Assembly: GCA_012270355.1 (NCBI GenBank)
Contig: JAAXIL010000056.1
Coordinates: 1-23,085 of the forward strand
Reading direction: 5' to 3'
Source: Psychrobacter sp.
GTDB lineage: Bacteria > Pseudomonadota > Gammaproteobacteria > Pseudomonadales > Moraxellaceae
Length of the DNA stretch: 23,085 nucleotides
Part shown: one piece after another, positions 1 to 7,159 of the stretch
How positions within the stretch are numbered: the first letter of the stretch is position 1
Layout of the letters: the number at the start of each line of letters is the position of its first letter
Translations under genes and position numbers: made by a program
Notes under the pieces: model-generated
Told to the model about the DNA's origin: nothing
Seen by the model: the letters and a program-made list of their open reading frames with translations, nothing else
Databases searched by the model: none

Positions 1-539
1 ATGATCTGCTTGTCTTGGCGCACCTTGACGACGATGCAGTCTAAATAGACGATAGGATAGACGCTGCTCAATGGTCGGTTCTGCCAAGCGGTGATGTCGT
101 CTAAGATATTATCGGTGACTCTTGAAACCAATGTACTTGAGATATCTACATCGTAGAGCTCTTTGATGCTCTCTACAATCTCGGTAGTGGTTTGACCTTT
201 GGCGTAAAGGAATATGATCTTGTCATCAAGGCCTGAGATACGACTTTGATGCTTACGCACTAACGCAGGTTCAAAGCTACTGTCGCGGTCTCTGGGGGTG
301 GAGATCTCAAGCTCGCCTGTGTCGCTACGGACTCTCTTTTTAGTGTGCCCATTGCGCTTATTAGGCCTGTCTGCCTTTTCATGCTTGGGGTAGCCGAGAT
401 GCTCTTCCATTTCTGCTTCTAGGGCAGTGTCGATGAAGGACTGCATGAGCTGCTTTTGAAAGTCTTTGATGTCATCGAAGCTTTTCATGCTGCTGGCCAT
501 TTGCTCAGCCAGTTTCTTGATGTCAGATTGGTTAGTCAT
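1..539 (-). CDS. IS256-family DDE transposase, N-terminal part
   Basis: The reading frame starts at an ATG (complement of 537-539) and stays open for 179 codons to the window edge. It encodes a Mutator/IS256 transposase, which cuts and rejoins IS ends. Family features are the early block EAEMEEHLGYPKHEK, the basic block NKRNGHTKKRVRS, the stretch FEPALVRKHQSRISGLDDKI, and YLDCIVVKVR near the edge, which carries the first catalytic Asp of the DDE triad. IS256 transposases are about 400 aa, so a little over half is off-window. No frameshift or stop is seen in the visible part. The start lies 32 bp inside the candidate terminal repeat and is preceded by AGGAGAAT, a good ribosome-binding site. 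Confidence 0.9.
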   Translation of the reverse strand, partial: MTNQSDIKKLAEQMASSMKSFDDIKDFQKQLMQSFIDTALEAEMEEHLGYPKHEKADRPNKRNGHTKKRVRSDTGELEISTPRDRDSSFEPALVRKHQSRISGLDDKIIFLYAKGQTTTEIVESIKELYDVDISSTLVSRVTDNILDDITAWQNRPLSSVYPIVYLDCIVVKVRQDKQI

Positions 540-596
540 TGCTTATTCTCCTGTTAGTGGATTATAAGCAGTTACACAAAGTTTGGGAAACTCCCC
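1..596 (-). mobile_element. IS256-family insertion sequence, partial (runs off left edge)
   Basis: This is the transposase-start end of an IS256 (Mutator) family element. The outer end is set by a terminal-repeat-like stretch at 571-596, read on the plus strand as GTTACACAAAGTTTGGGAAA followed by CTCCCC, directly upstream of the transposase. IS256-family ends typically have this TTTGTGTAA / GGGAGTTT make-up. The other end lies outside the window, so the 8-bp target duplication cannot be checked. Confidence 0.85.
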
Positions 597-640
597 TACT
601 CTACGATAGAAGCATTTATTCAGGTAAGTTGGATCAATGA
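597..640 (+). pseudogene. possible 3' remnant of a host gene cut by the IS256 element
   Basis: Just outside the IS256 end, one plus-strand frame stays open and ends at TGA 638-640, with final residues YDRSIYSGKLDQ. It lies about 40 nt before a strong bidirectional terminator, where the tail of a gene converging on the TonB receptor gene would be expected. The piece is far too short to identify. A second plus frame stays open to the TAG at 727 but runs through the terminator stem, so it is less likely. Tentative call. Confidence 0.2.
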
Positions 641-680
641 GGCCGACGAAGCATTATTTATGCTTATTGATACAGTCATA

Positions 681-721
681 AAAAATCCCCAGCTATATTT
701 TTATTATAGCTGGGGATTTTT
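681..721. terminator. bidirectional rho-independent terminator
   Basis: Perfect 17-bp inverted repeat: arms AAAAATCCCCAGCTATA (681-697) and TATAGCTGGGGATTTTT (705-721) with a 7-nt loop. A and T runs on both sides allow it to work in either direction. It lies 41 bp past the stop of the minus-strand TonB receptor gene and probably ended the lost plus-strand gene as well. Confidence 0.9.
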
Positions 722-762
722 CCATTAGGAGTAATGTATCAAGGTTATCTATTCAATGCTAG

Positions 763-2949
763 TTAAAAAGCTTTAGTCACGCCAATGGTAAAGGTACGTG
801 GTAGGTTTGGTCTAGCACCGTATGGCGTACGGCTCACAATAACTTGTTTGTCAGCGATGTTTTCAACCTTACCAAAGACCTTAGCATCATAACCGATAGG
901 GTAGTGGGTAATAGCATCAAAAGTGAATAACGAGTCAGTCTCGCTACGCGGCTCATTAGTACGATTGCAGCCCACTGATTCACAAATGCCGCCAGCATAT
1001 TTGGCAGTCAAGTAAGTATCCCAACCTGAATCCATCTCGATTCCGGCGCGTACACTGGCTTGATTTTTGGGCACTAGCGTTAAGCGATCGCCATCTAAAG
1101 TGTCTTTGTAGTCCTCGGCAAGCTCAGCTTGGGTGTAAGTATAAGTGGCATGCAGCGGAATACTGAATCCATCTCCATCAAAGCGAGTGCCAGCCATTAA
1201 CTCAAGCCCTGCGATCACCGCAGAACCACTCTCTTTTTCGGTACCTGACGTTATGGCATCTGAGCCACTGCCGCAAGGCACGTTTTCTGTGCAGTTTCTG
1301 ATTACAGAATCAAAGTCACTATAAAACCCAACGGCCTCAATATAATTGTTACCATCAATATAGCGCGTACCGATTTCATAGTTGATACTTTCTTCAGGAT
1401 CCGTGTTGTCATCTTCGGACACTCCAGCACCTAATGGGCTGAAGCCTTTGTGGACCCCACCTATAAGCTGTACTTCATCATTGAGTTGATAGCTTGCGGA
1501 TAAACCTGGCAAAAATATAGACTGAGTATTGCTCACGCGTGCTTGATTATCAGTATCAACACCGCGTGTCTCTTCAGTATCAATATACTCGTAACGCATG
1601 GCTAGGTTTAGAAGTAAGGGGTCAGTCACTTGCCACTTATCAGTTAGCCAAAGACTAGTTGCGTTGGCTCTTTCTTCGCGGTTATTACTGCCATTAGGGA
1701 CTTTGGTGCTTTGATAAATTAAATTACCGTCTACCTGATTAAAAATATCGCTTGGCTGATAGCGCTCAACTTTGTCACGGTGATAGCGAGCACCTACATC
1801 AATATTGTGATCGCCATAGGCACTTAAAATGTCAGTATTGAAGTTCGTCTGAACACCGGTACTATAATAAGTGCGATCATTGGCTTTTAATTCGATACCT
1901 GCTAAATCCTCGGTACCATCTAGCTGCCCTTGGGTGATATTGCCTTCATAAAAATCATTGATTTTGTTATCATTGAGCTTATACCAGTTACGATGGGTTT
2001 TATTGTAATAAGCGGTAGTACGTAGCTCGCTATTATTATCCGTGATCCAGTTGTGCGTCAAGTTAAGTCCGGTATGTTCGTCTTGTATGTTATCAAGCGC
2101 AGACATCGGGTAGCGTCTGTTAGGATTTTTATTGAAGTCAGCATCTGTTAAACCTAAGTAAGTCTCATCACTAGATCTATCAGAATACTGTGCTTTGGCA
2201 AACAAACTATGCGCAGGATTGATCTGATAACGACCCTTTAGGACATAATCTTGATTGTCATAGTCGCCAATGTCTTTACCATCAATTTCTTTAAAGCCTT
2301 TGCCTCGTTGTTGCACAGTTTCAATTGAGCCTGCAAAGTCGCCTTCGCGTCCACCAGCATAAGCATGAACATCCACACCGCCACGGTCGTTGATTGAGGT
2401 CATCGCTTGACCGCCATTAGTGGCAGGAATAGGGGTTGATAAATAGTTAATAACGCCACCAGTCGTTTGCGGCCCATAACGTAGCAGCGGCGCGCCTTTT
2501 AGAATCTCAACACCTGACATACGCAGCGCTGTCGGATGATAGTAGGCGGCAGGGGCAGCATAAGGAGCGGGTGCGATAGGAATACCGTCCTCCATTAAAT
2601 GCACTTTACTACTACGTCCACCGATACCAGCACGAATACTGATGTTAGGACGTAAGCCCAACCCATCTTCTTCAGAGACGTAAACCCCTGGCACGGTCTT
2701 TAAAACTTGGTTAATATCTGTAATGTACTCATTTTCTAACTGTTCGTTATCGACGTAATAACCAGAACCCGTCATCAAGGGCACATTGTCTTTACTACCG
2801 ATAACAGTAATTTCGTCTAAGGTTACCGAGACTGCTGATTCTTCGAGATTACCTTGCTGGGTATCAACGCTTTGCGCATAAACTGCCTGCATGGACAAGG
2901 CTAAAGTGGACAATAAAAATATAGTAACAGACTTATAAGGATGAGACAT
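763..2949 (-). CDS. TonB-dependent outer-membrane receptor, FecA-like
   Basis: A 728-aa outer-membrane beta-barrel receptor, likely importing a ferric chelate using TonB energy. Residues 1-25 form a signal peptide (hydrophobic FLLSTLALSM, cleavage after AVYA). A TonB box, DEITVIGS, lies at about 45-52. The plug domain follows, with NQVLKTVPGVYVSEEDGLGL, LMEDGIPIAPAPYAAPAAYY and GVEILKGAPLLRYGPQTTGG, wording typical of the FecA/YncD group. The barrel runs to the C-terminal TIGVTKAF, ending in the expected Phe. GGAG precedes ATG by 8 nt. No fecIR-type sigma/anti-sigma genes are nearby, and there is no extended N-terminal signalling domain before the TonB box, so regulation is probably by Fur alone. 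The substrate cannot be read from sequence: ferric citrate or another siderophore are both possible. Confidence 0.92.
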   Translation of the reverse strand: MSHPYKSVTIFLLSTLALSMQAVYAQSVDTQQGNLEESAVSVTLDEITVIGSKDNVPLMTGSGYYVDNEQLENEYITDINQVLKTVPGVYVSEEDGLGLRPNISIRAGIGGRSSKVHLMEDGIPIAPAPYAAPAAYYHPTALRMSGVEILKGAPLLRYGPQTTGGVINYLSTPIPATNGGQAMTSINDRGGVDVHAYAGGREGDFAGSIETVQQRGKGFKEIDGKDIGDYDNQDYVLKGRYQINPAHSLFAKAQYSDRSSDETYLGLTDADFNKNPNRRYPMSALDNIQDEHTGLNLTHNWITDNNSELRTTAYYNKTHRNWYKLNDNKINDFYEGNITQGQLDGTEDLAGIELKANDRTYYSTGVQTNFNTDILSAYGDHNIDVGARYHRDKVERYQPSDIFNQVDGNLIYQSTKVPNGSNNREERANATSLWLTDKWQVTDPLLLNLAMRYEYIDTEETRGVDTDNQARVSNTQSIFLPGLSASYQLNDEVQLIGGVHKGFSPLGAGVSEDDNTDPEESINYEIGTRYIDGNNYIEAVGFYSDFDSVIRNCTENVPCGSGSDAITSGTEKESGSAVIAGLELMAGTRFDGDGFSIPLHATYTYTQAELAEDYKDTLDGDRLTLVPKNQASVRAGIEMDSGWDTYLTAKYAGGICESVGCNRTNEPRSETDSLFTFDAITHYPIGYDAKVFGKVENIADKQVIVSRTPYGARPNLPRTFTIGVTKAF

Positions 2950-3005
2950 CGCACGGGCTCCAAAACGAAAACATAAAAATTAATGCTGCATTTTTGTAAA
3001 AACGA

Positions 3006-3034
3006 ATATTAACAATAATGATTATCGTTTGCAA
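3006..3034 (-). promoter_or_regulatory. sigma70 promoter of the TonB receptor gene
   Basis: On the minus strand a -35 TTGCAA (3029-3034) and a -10 TAATAT (3006-3011) are separated by exactly 17 bp, about 57 bp upstream of the receptor ATG. The Fur box fills the spacer, a typical repression geometry. Confidence 0.75.
3014..3032 (-). promoter_or_regulatory. Fur box
   Basis: The minus-strand 19-mer GCAAACGATAATCATTATT matches the Fur consensus GATAATGATAATCATTATC at 15 of 19 positions, including the unbroken core GATAATCATTAT. It overlaps the spacer and -35 of the receptor promoter, so iron-loaded Fur should block RNA polymerase and the receptor should be made when iron is scarce. Confidence 0.8.
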
Positions 3035-3151
3035 GCAGTAAGCAACATTTATATATCCTATTTTTAATGGATCTACCCAAATTTTAGTGGTTATCATCTT
3101 AAGTGACTGTTAATACAGGTTATTTATTAGGCTACAATAATACTTAAAACA

Positions 3152-3190
3152 AATAAAGGCAGCGCTAAACATTTAAGCGCTGCCTTTATT
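3152..3190 (-). terminator. rho-independent terminator downstream of the dapE remnant
   Basis: 15-bp perfect inverted repeat: AATAAAGGCAGCGCT (3152-3166) and AGCGCTGCCTTTATT (3176-3190), 9-nt loop. On the minus strand it is followed by a T-rich run and lies about 37 bp after the dapE stop, so it is the natural dapE terminator. Confidence 0.85.
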
Positions 3191-3226
3191 GTTGCTGTTT
3201 TATTAACGTCATTGATACGGTAGAGC

Positions 3227-3424
3227 CTAATCAAGCAACAAATTCTTCAAAATTCCCTCATAAATCTGCGCTAACCTGCCCAAATCATCAACTTCAACCT
3301 TTTCATCGACTTGATGAATAGTGGCATTACGTACGCCTAATTCAACAACCTGCGCACCAGTCGGGGCAATAAAGCGTCCATCGGAGGTTCCGCCAGAAGT
3401 AGATAAAGTCGTATCAGACGAGAC
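3227..3424 (-). pseudogene. dapE: dapE C-terminal fragment (succinyl-diaminopimelate desuccinylase)
   Basis: The minus strand encodes the last 65 or so residues of DapE, the zinc hydrolase that removes succinate from N-succinyl-LL-diaminopimelate in lysine and peptidoglycan precursor synthesis. Diagnostic blocks are [20 protein letters not shown] and [16 protein letters not shown], then a normal C-terminus ILKNLLLD and TAG (3227-3229). Full DapE is about 375-400 aa. Here about 300 N-terminal residues, including most metal ligands, are missing, because similarity stops at about 3416-3424, exactly where IS3 transposase coding begins on the other strand. The fragment cannot be functional. Its own terminator is still present, so this was probably the native 3' end before an IS-linked deletion or rearrangement. 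The gene is normally important, so an intact copy should exist elsewhere. Confidence 0.88.
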
Positions 3425-3768
3425 TTAAACCAAGTGGAGTGCTGTTTCACTCTGATCAAGGCACGCATTACACCAGCAAGCAGTTCGCCCAGTCAATAGT
3501 AAAGTGTACACAAATGAAGCAAAGTATGAGCCGAAAAGGCAATTGCTGGGACAATGCCCCCACTGAACGCTTCTTTAGAAGCTTTAAGACAGAGTGGATG
3601 CCCAAAGGCGGTTACGAGAATATCACCGAGGCTAAACAAGATATCTGTGATTACATCTGGGGTTATTATCAGACTGTGAGACCGCACAGCTTCAATAATT
3701 ATTTAACGCCAGTAGAAAAAGAGAAACGATACTTCAATCAAAACCTCTTATCAGGTGTCCTAAATTAG
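3421..3768 (+). pseudogene. IS3-family transposase OrfB, C-terminal fragment
   Basis: The frame from 3421 reads [19 protein letters not shown], then MSRKGNCWDNAPTERFF, the hallmark rve/DDE core of IS3-family OrfB. It holds the second Asp (HSDQG) and the final Glu (PTERFF), and ends normally after RPHSFNNYLTPVEKEKR at TAG 3766-3768. The first catalytic Asp and the N-terminal helix-turn-helix region are missing. A GTG at 3439 could start a 109-aa product, but this would lack an intact active site, so the fragment is dead. Confidence 0.88.
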
Positions 3769-3780
3769 TTGACCACTACA
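3421..3780 (+). mobile_element. IS3-family element, 5'-truncated remnant
   Basis: Only the right-hand part of an IS3-family element remains: the C-terminal half of OrfB and the right end. The right terminal repeat is about 3754-3780, ending TTGACCACTACA, typical of the IS3 group. OrfA, the first half of OrfB and the left end are missing, and the cut edge abuts dapE at about 3421. One-sided loss with a clean junction to a host gene suggests deletion between IS copies or an adjacent deletion rather than simple insertion. Confidence 0.85.
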
Positions 3781-3973
3781 CTATAGATGGTGAGTTAGTA
3801 TCAGAAAATCTTACCATCGAATATTCTACTAAGTGCTAATTATTAAATAATATTTTTAAGTGTAGCCGAACCTAACTAAAAGTGGTATTGAGGCATGCTG
3901 AAAAATCGTATAATTACCTGGGGATAATTAAATTAATATCGAAGTGGTAAAAACACCCTGTTTAAAGCATTCA
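3781..3973. other. 193-bp gene-free stretch between the IS3 end and the recombinase trio
   Basis: Very AT-rich. An 18-codon open tail at 3783-3839 (IDGELVSENLTIEY, then STKC and stop) could be the 3' end of a gene lost at the IS3 junction, but it is too short to call. No strong terminator hairpin follows the recombinase stop at 3974. The left boundary of the mobile island should lie in or near here. I found no convincing direct repeat shared with the far side. Confidence 0.4.
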
Positions 3974-6900
3974 TCATATATTCTTACTATCAGCAGGGTA
4001 ATCACCCAAACCCACCAGACAAACCAACACCCCGCCCACAAACTTAAGTACCCCTGCCGATTTATAATAGCTTTCTCCCTTTTCTGGTTTTATCATTAAC
4101 ATTAATCTTACCTCAAAACCTTTAAAATTAGGTCTCATACCTGTCATGATTTTAGGGTCTAAACCATATTTTTTCTTCAAGTTCCGAACCGCTTGCTCAC
4201 TGTCAGAACGTATCTGCCAATGCTGAGCGTCGATAAGTTGACAAGCCAGATCCATAAATTCGGCTAAAAGCTTTTGCTGAAATTTTTTGATGCCAAAGTT
4301 TATATACGAGTTTGATGTAATGTGCTTCTGCTTATAAATCTCAACAAACTTTCTTAAATTATTGGGTTGTTTAATAGACAATTTATAAGCTCGATCTATA
4401 GCGATACTTGCAAGATCATTGGCTTTATTCCCTCTGATATGAGTAACCAGTTTTTGGTTATTATTTAACTGTCTTGCATTAGCAAAAATTTGCCTTGCCT
4501 CATTGCCGTAAATGCCATGTTTAAAGCCAATTTTCTCCACTTGCTTTTCTCTATTTTCAGGGCTGACTTCATCTAAATCGAATAAAAAGTTGATGACGTC
4601 ATTGTATTTTGCGTGTATAAAAATTGAATGCTCAACTGGACTGTCCTTTTGATGAGATTGCATTAAGGCGGGTGCACTGTTCGATTTGTCGTTATCAGCT
4701 GTAAACAGTAAATTATGATGGGCTTGCAGTTTTTGAGCGAGATACCCTCTGAGGATGTTTAAATTAACGGTTTTAGTCGTCTTATCGTAGGCGGTCTTAT
4801 CGAAGTAGTTTACCCGTTGATAATCGAGTCCTGTGATGTTTTGCCACGTGGTTAACGGCATACTGAGTTTGGTCTGGCTCAGTTGCTCTCCAGCAAGCAA
4901 ATGAGCGGTGTGAATATAATGCTCAAATGTCGTATCACACGTCAAATGTCCGACAAAGCTTGCCAACCCGAACCAAGCCCCTTGAGTTTGATGGCATCCT
5001 AACAAAGCCTGACAAATTGCTTCAACTTCTTCTGCTGTGTAATCCGTCATCGCATAAGTTAATGGCGACTTATTGACAACTAATGCCAATTGACTAATGG
5101 CAGTATGCCGAAAACTATGAAACGTATAATCGTGATTGTCCTCACCGAGCGTTAGATCAAGTAGTATTCGCAATAGATTGACAAACACATGACCCGGTAG
5201 TGGAGAATCCCCCATACCTTGTGAAAATAAATAATTTCGTCTTGCTCGTCGTTGCTGTGCGACTAACTTTTTGAACCTCTCAAGCTCATCAGTTTTGAAC
5301 AATGGGGTAATAGGAACTCGACGTCTGGCACTGCTACTTTTTAGGCGTCGATAGCGATTGGGAGTAAGTACAATGTTAATCGCATCACTGTTTTTACTGT
5401 CTTCAATATCTTTGACTTGTATACCTGCCAATTCATTTAATCTCATGCCTGTGCGATACGCTAAAGTGATAATGCTTAGACAAAGTTGTTTTTGTTCATT
5501 GCTTAGCGGTGCGTTGCTCAATCGAGCTTGCATCGCCCCATACACTTTAGGTGATATCATATTGGCTTTAACGATTTGTAAGCTGTCTCTACGACCGAAA
5601 CTTAATTCAGGGGCATCATAGTCCTCTTTATAACGTTTCTTTTGGAACTCATGAAATGCATACAGTCGACCTTTGACGAAGTTTTTATTGTGTAATGGAA
5701 AAGTTTTAGTATCATTGCTCACATTTTTTTCGTCTAACTTTGTTAAAGCATCAGTGTCTATATCAGCAGGCTCTGCATCATTGTCATCACTCTCATCTTG
5801 ATAGAGTAAACACCGTTTACGTCCATCGGCCCTTTTTCTTAGCAGGATTTGGTTATAAACTTCTATATAGTCGTGCGACTCCCATAGACTTAAATCTTCA
5901 TTCATTGTCAGCATGAGCCAATCTCGTCCAATTGTGCCAATATATTTACTGATGGACTGCTGAATAATTTTATGACGCTCTAACATGGAAACTGTCCATT
6001 CAATCAAACGTACCGCATTAGGTTGCGGATATAATTCCAATAACGCCTGCACGTCTTCTTTGGCTTTTAATTTTGACTGCTTTAGAGCATCTTGAATACT
6101 TTTAATAATGTTTTTGCTAAAAGCTGGGTAGTGTTCGGGGTCACGTGTTTGCTTTAAACGACTTTTAGAATGCCCAAATAGTAAGTCCCAACTTAATGCG
6201 GTATCAGAAGCCTCGTTTTTCACCATCTCTTTGTTATAGTGGATCAGTTTGTCAAAAGGTAGTGCCGTCGTTTTGATATCGCCTTGCATCACTAAACTGC
6301 CTGCCCCATCGATGGCAGACTCAGGCAAATTACGCCAATGAAAAACGGCATACTTAACGAGATGCGACAGATTAGGTTTGTCTGGATATCGCTGGTACAG
6401 TTTAAGATCATTACTAAGTTGATTGATGAGCATTTCAAACTGACTAATTTCGCTTCTCTTTAAGTCAATATCTTTTAGGGCATATAAAAACATCAGACTG
6501 ACAGGGTCTGGCACGTAATTGACATATCTTATCAAGTGGCTTTCACTCTGATGCGTACAACCATAGTGTTCATCATCGACCGCAAGTGGTATGAAGACCA
6601 ATGGTCTTCCCAATGTATTTCGTTTTTCATCCGTCTCGTTAAGGTTAATCTGATAAAGCGTTCGCTCACTAAAAAGCCAGTCATATAAAGCTTTTAATGC
6701 CTCAATATCACAGAGTCCGCCAATCATGATAGAACTGTATAATAGGTATTTCACCTTATCTTCAGCGGAAAACTTACGTTTGTTCTGCCAAATATCGAAC
6801 ATATCTTTATAACTTTCGCTGACTTTTGACCCTTCCACGAACCAGTCATAACCGATGCTTAGCTTGTCCCGCCCTTCGACAATAGGCACCACAGGTTCGT

Positions 6901-7159
6901 CGAGTTGCAACTCATTTAATTTATTAAAATCGCGTACCGCTTGCAAAAAACCTTGGCGGGCAATACGGTATTGACTGAAGGTTGTGAATTGCTTGGCTAA
7001 CTCATTATCAATGGTTTGATACAGCTCAGTTGTATCTGAGGATTCATCAAAATGATGGGCATTGAGCTTTTCGTAAGCAATGTCAAAGGCTCGCTTTTGG
7101 ATTTGATTCTTTTGATCTTTTTGCTTATCGGCACGGGCAAGGTGAGCATGGTCGGACAT
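3974..7159 (-). CDS. gmtY: large tyrosine recombinase of the trio (GmtY-like)
   Basis: A 1061-aa site-specific tyrosine recombinase, likely the catalytic integrase of the island. The catalytic domain lies mid-protein, about 510-760. Active-site residues can be placed: Arg573 in RTGMRLNELAG, a probable Lys607, His681 and Arg684 in HSFRHTAISQL, His738 in VGHLTCDTTF and nucleophile Tyr748 in FEHYIH. About 500 residues precede it and 300 follow, unlike the 300-400 aa of phage or Xer integrases; both extensions are unrecognised. The C-terminal part is basic (e.g. KKKYGLDPK). The ATG follows the previous gene's TAA directly, and that gene's end supplies a strong GGAGGT site 7 nt upstream, so coupled translation is expected. 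The recombinase call is firm; the GMT name rests on gene order and size. Confidence 0.85.
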   Translation of the reverse strand: MSDHAHLARADKQKDQKNQIQKRAFDIAYEKLNAHHFDESSDTTELYQTIDNELAKQFTTFSQYRIARQGFLQAVRDFNKLNELQLDEPVVPIVEGRDKLSIGYDWFVEGSKVSESYKDMFDIWQNKRKFSAEDKVKYLLYSSIMIGGLCDIEALKALYDWLFSERTLYQINLNETDEKRNTLGRPLVFIPLAVDDEHYGCTHQSESHLIRYVNYVPDPVSLMFLYALKDIDLKRSEISQFEMLINQLSNDLKLYQRYPDKPNLSHLVKYAVFHWRNLPESAIDGAGSLVMQGDIKTTALPFDKLIHYNKEMVKNEASDTALSWDLLFGHSKSRLKQTRDPEHYPAFSKNIIKSIQDALKQSKLKAKEDVQALLELYPQPNAVRLIEWTVSMLERHKIIQQSISKYIGTIGRDWLMLTMNEDLSLWESHDYIEVYNQILLRKRADGRKRCLLYQDESDDNDAEPADIDTDALTKLDEKNVSNDTKTFPLHNKNFVKGRLYAFHEFQKKRYKEDYDAPELSFGRRDSLQIVKANMISPKVYGAMQARLSNAPLSNEQKQLCLSIITLAYRTGMRLNELAGIQVKDIEDSKNSDAINIVLTPNRYRRLKSSSARRRVPITPLFKTDELERFKKLVAQQRRARRNYLFSQGMGDSPLPGHVFVNLLRILLDLTLGEDNHDYTFHSFRHTAISQLALVVNKSPLTYAMTDYTAEEVEAICQALLGCHQTQGAWFGLASFVGHLTCDTTFEHYIHTAHLLAGEQLSQTKLSMPLTTWQNITGLDYQRVNYFDKTAYDKTTKTVNLNILRGYLAQKLQAHHNLLFTADNDKSNSAPALMQSHQKDSPVEHSIFIHAKYNDVINFLFDLDEVSPENREKQVEKIGFKHGIYGNEARQIFANARQLNNNQKLVTHIRGNKANDLASIAIDRAYKLSIKQPNNLRKFVEIYKQKHITSNSYINFGIKKFQQKLLAEFMDLACQLIDAQHWQIRSDSEQAVRNLKKKYGLDPKIMTGMRPNFKGFEVRLMLMIKPEKGESYYKSAGVLKFVGGVLVCLVGLGDYPADSKNI

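Noticed and set aside
679..729. Plus-strand frame running through the 681-721 hairpin to a stop at 727.
   Set aside because: Coding through a perfect bidirectional terminator is unlikely; the frame ending at 640 is the better candidate for a gene tail.
3855..3864. 10-mer TTTAAGTGTA at 3855-3864 and again at 12326-12335, on both sides of the island, as possible att direct repeats.
   Set aside because: A 10-bp AT-rich match between two regions of several hundred bases is expected now and then by chance, and neither copy sits in a tRNA or other typical target.
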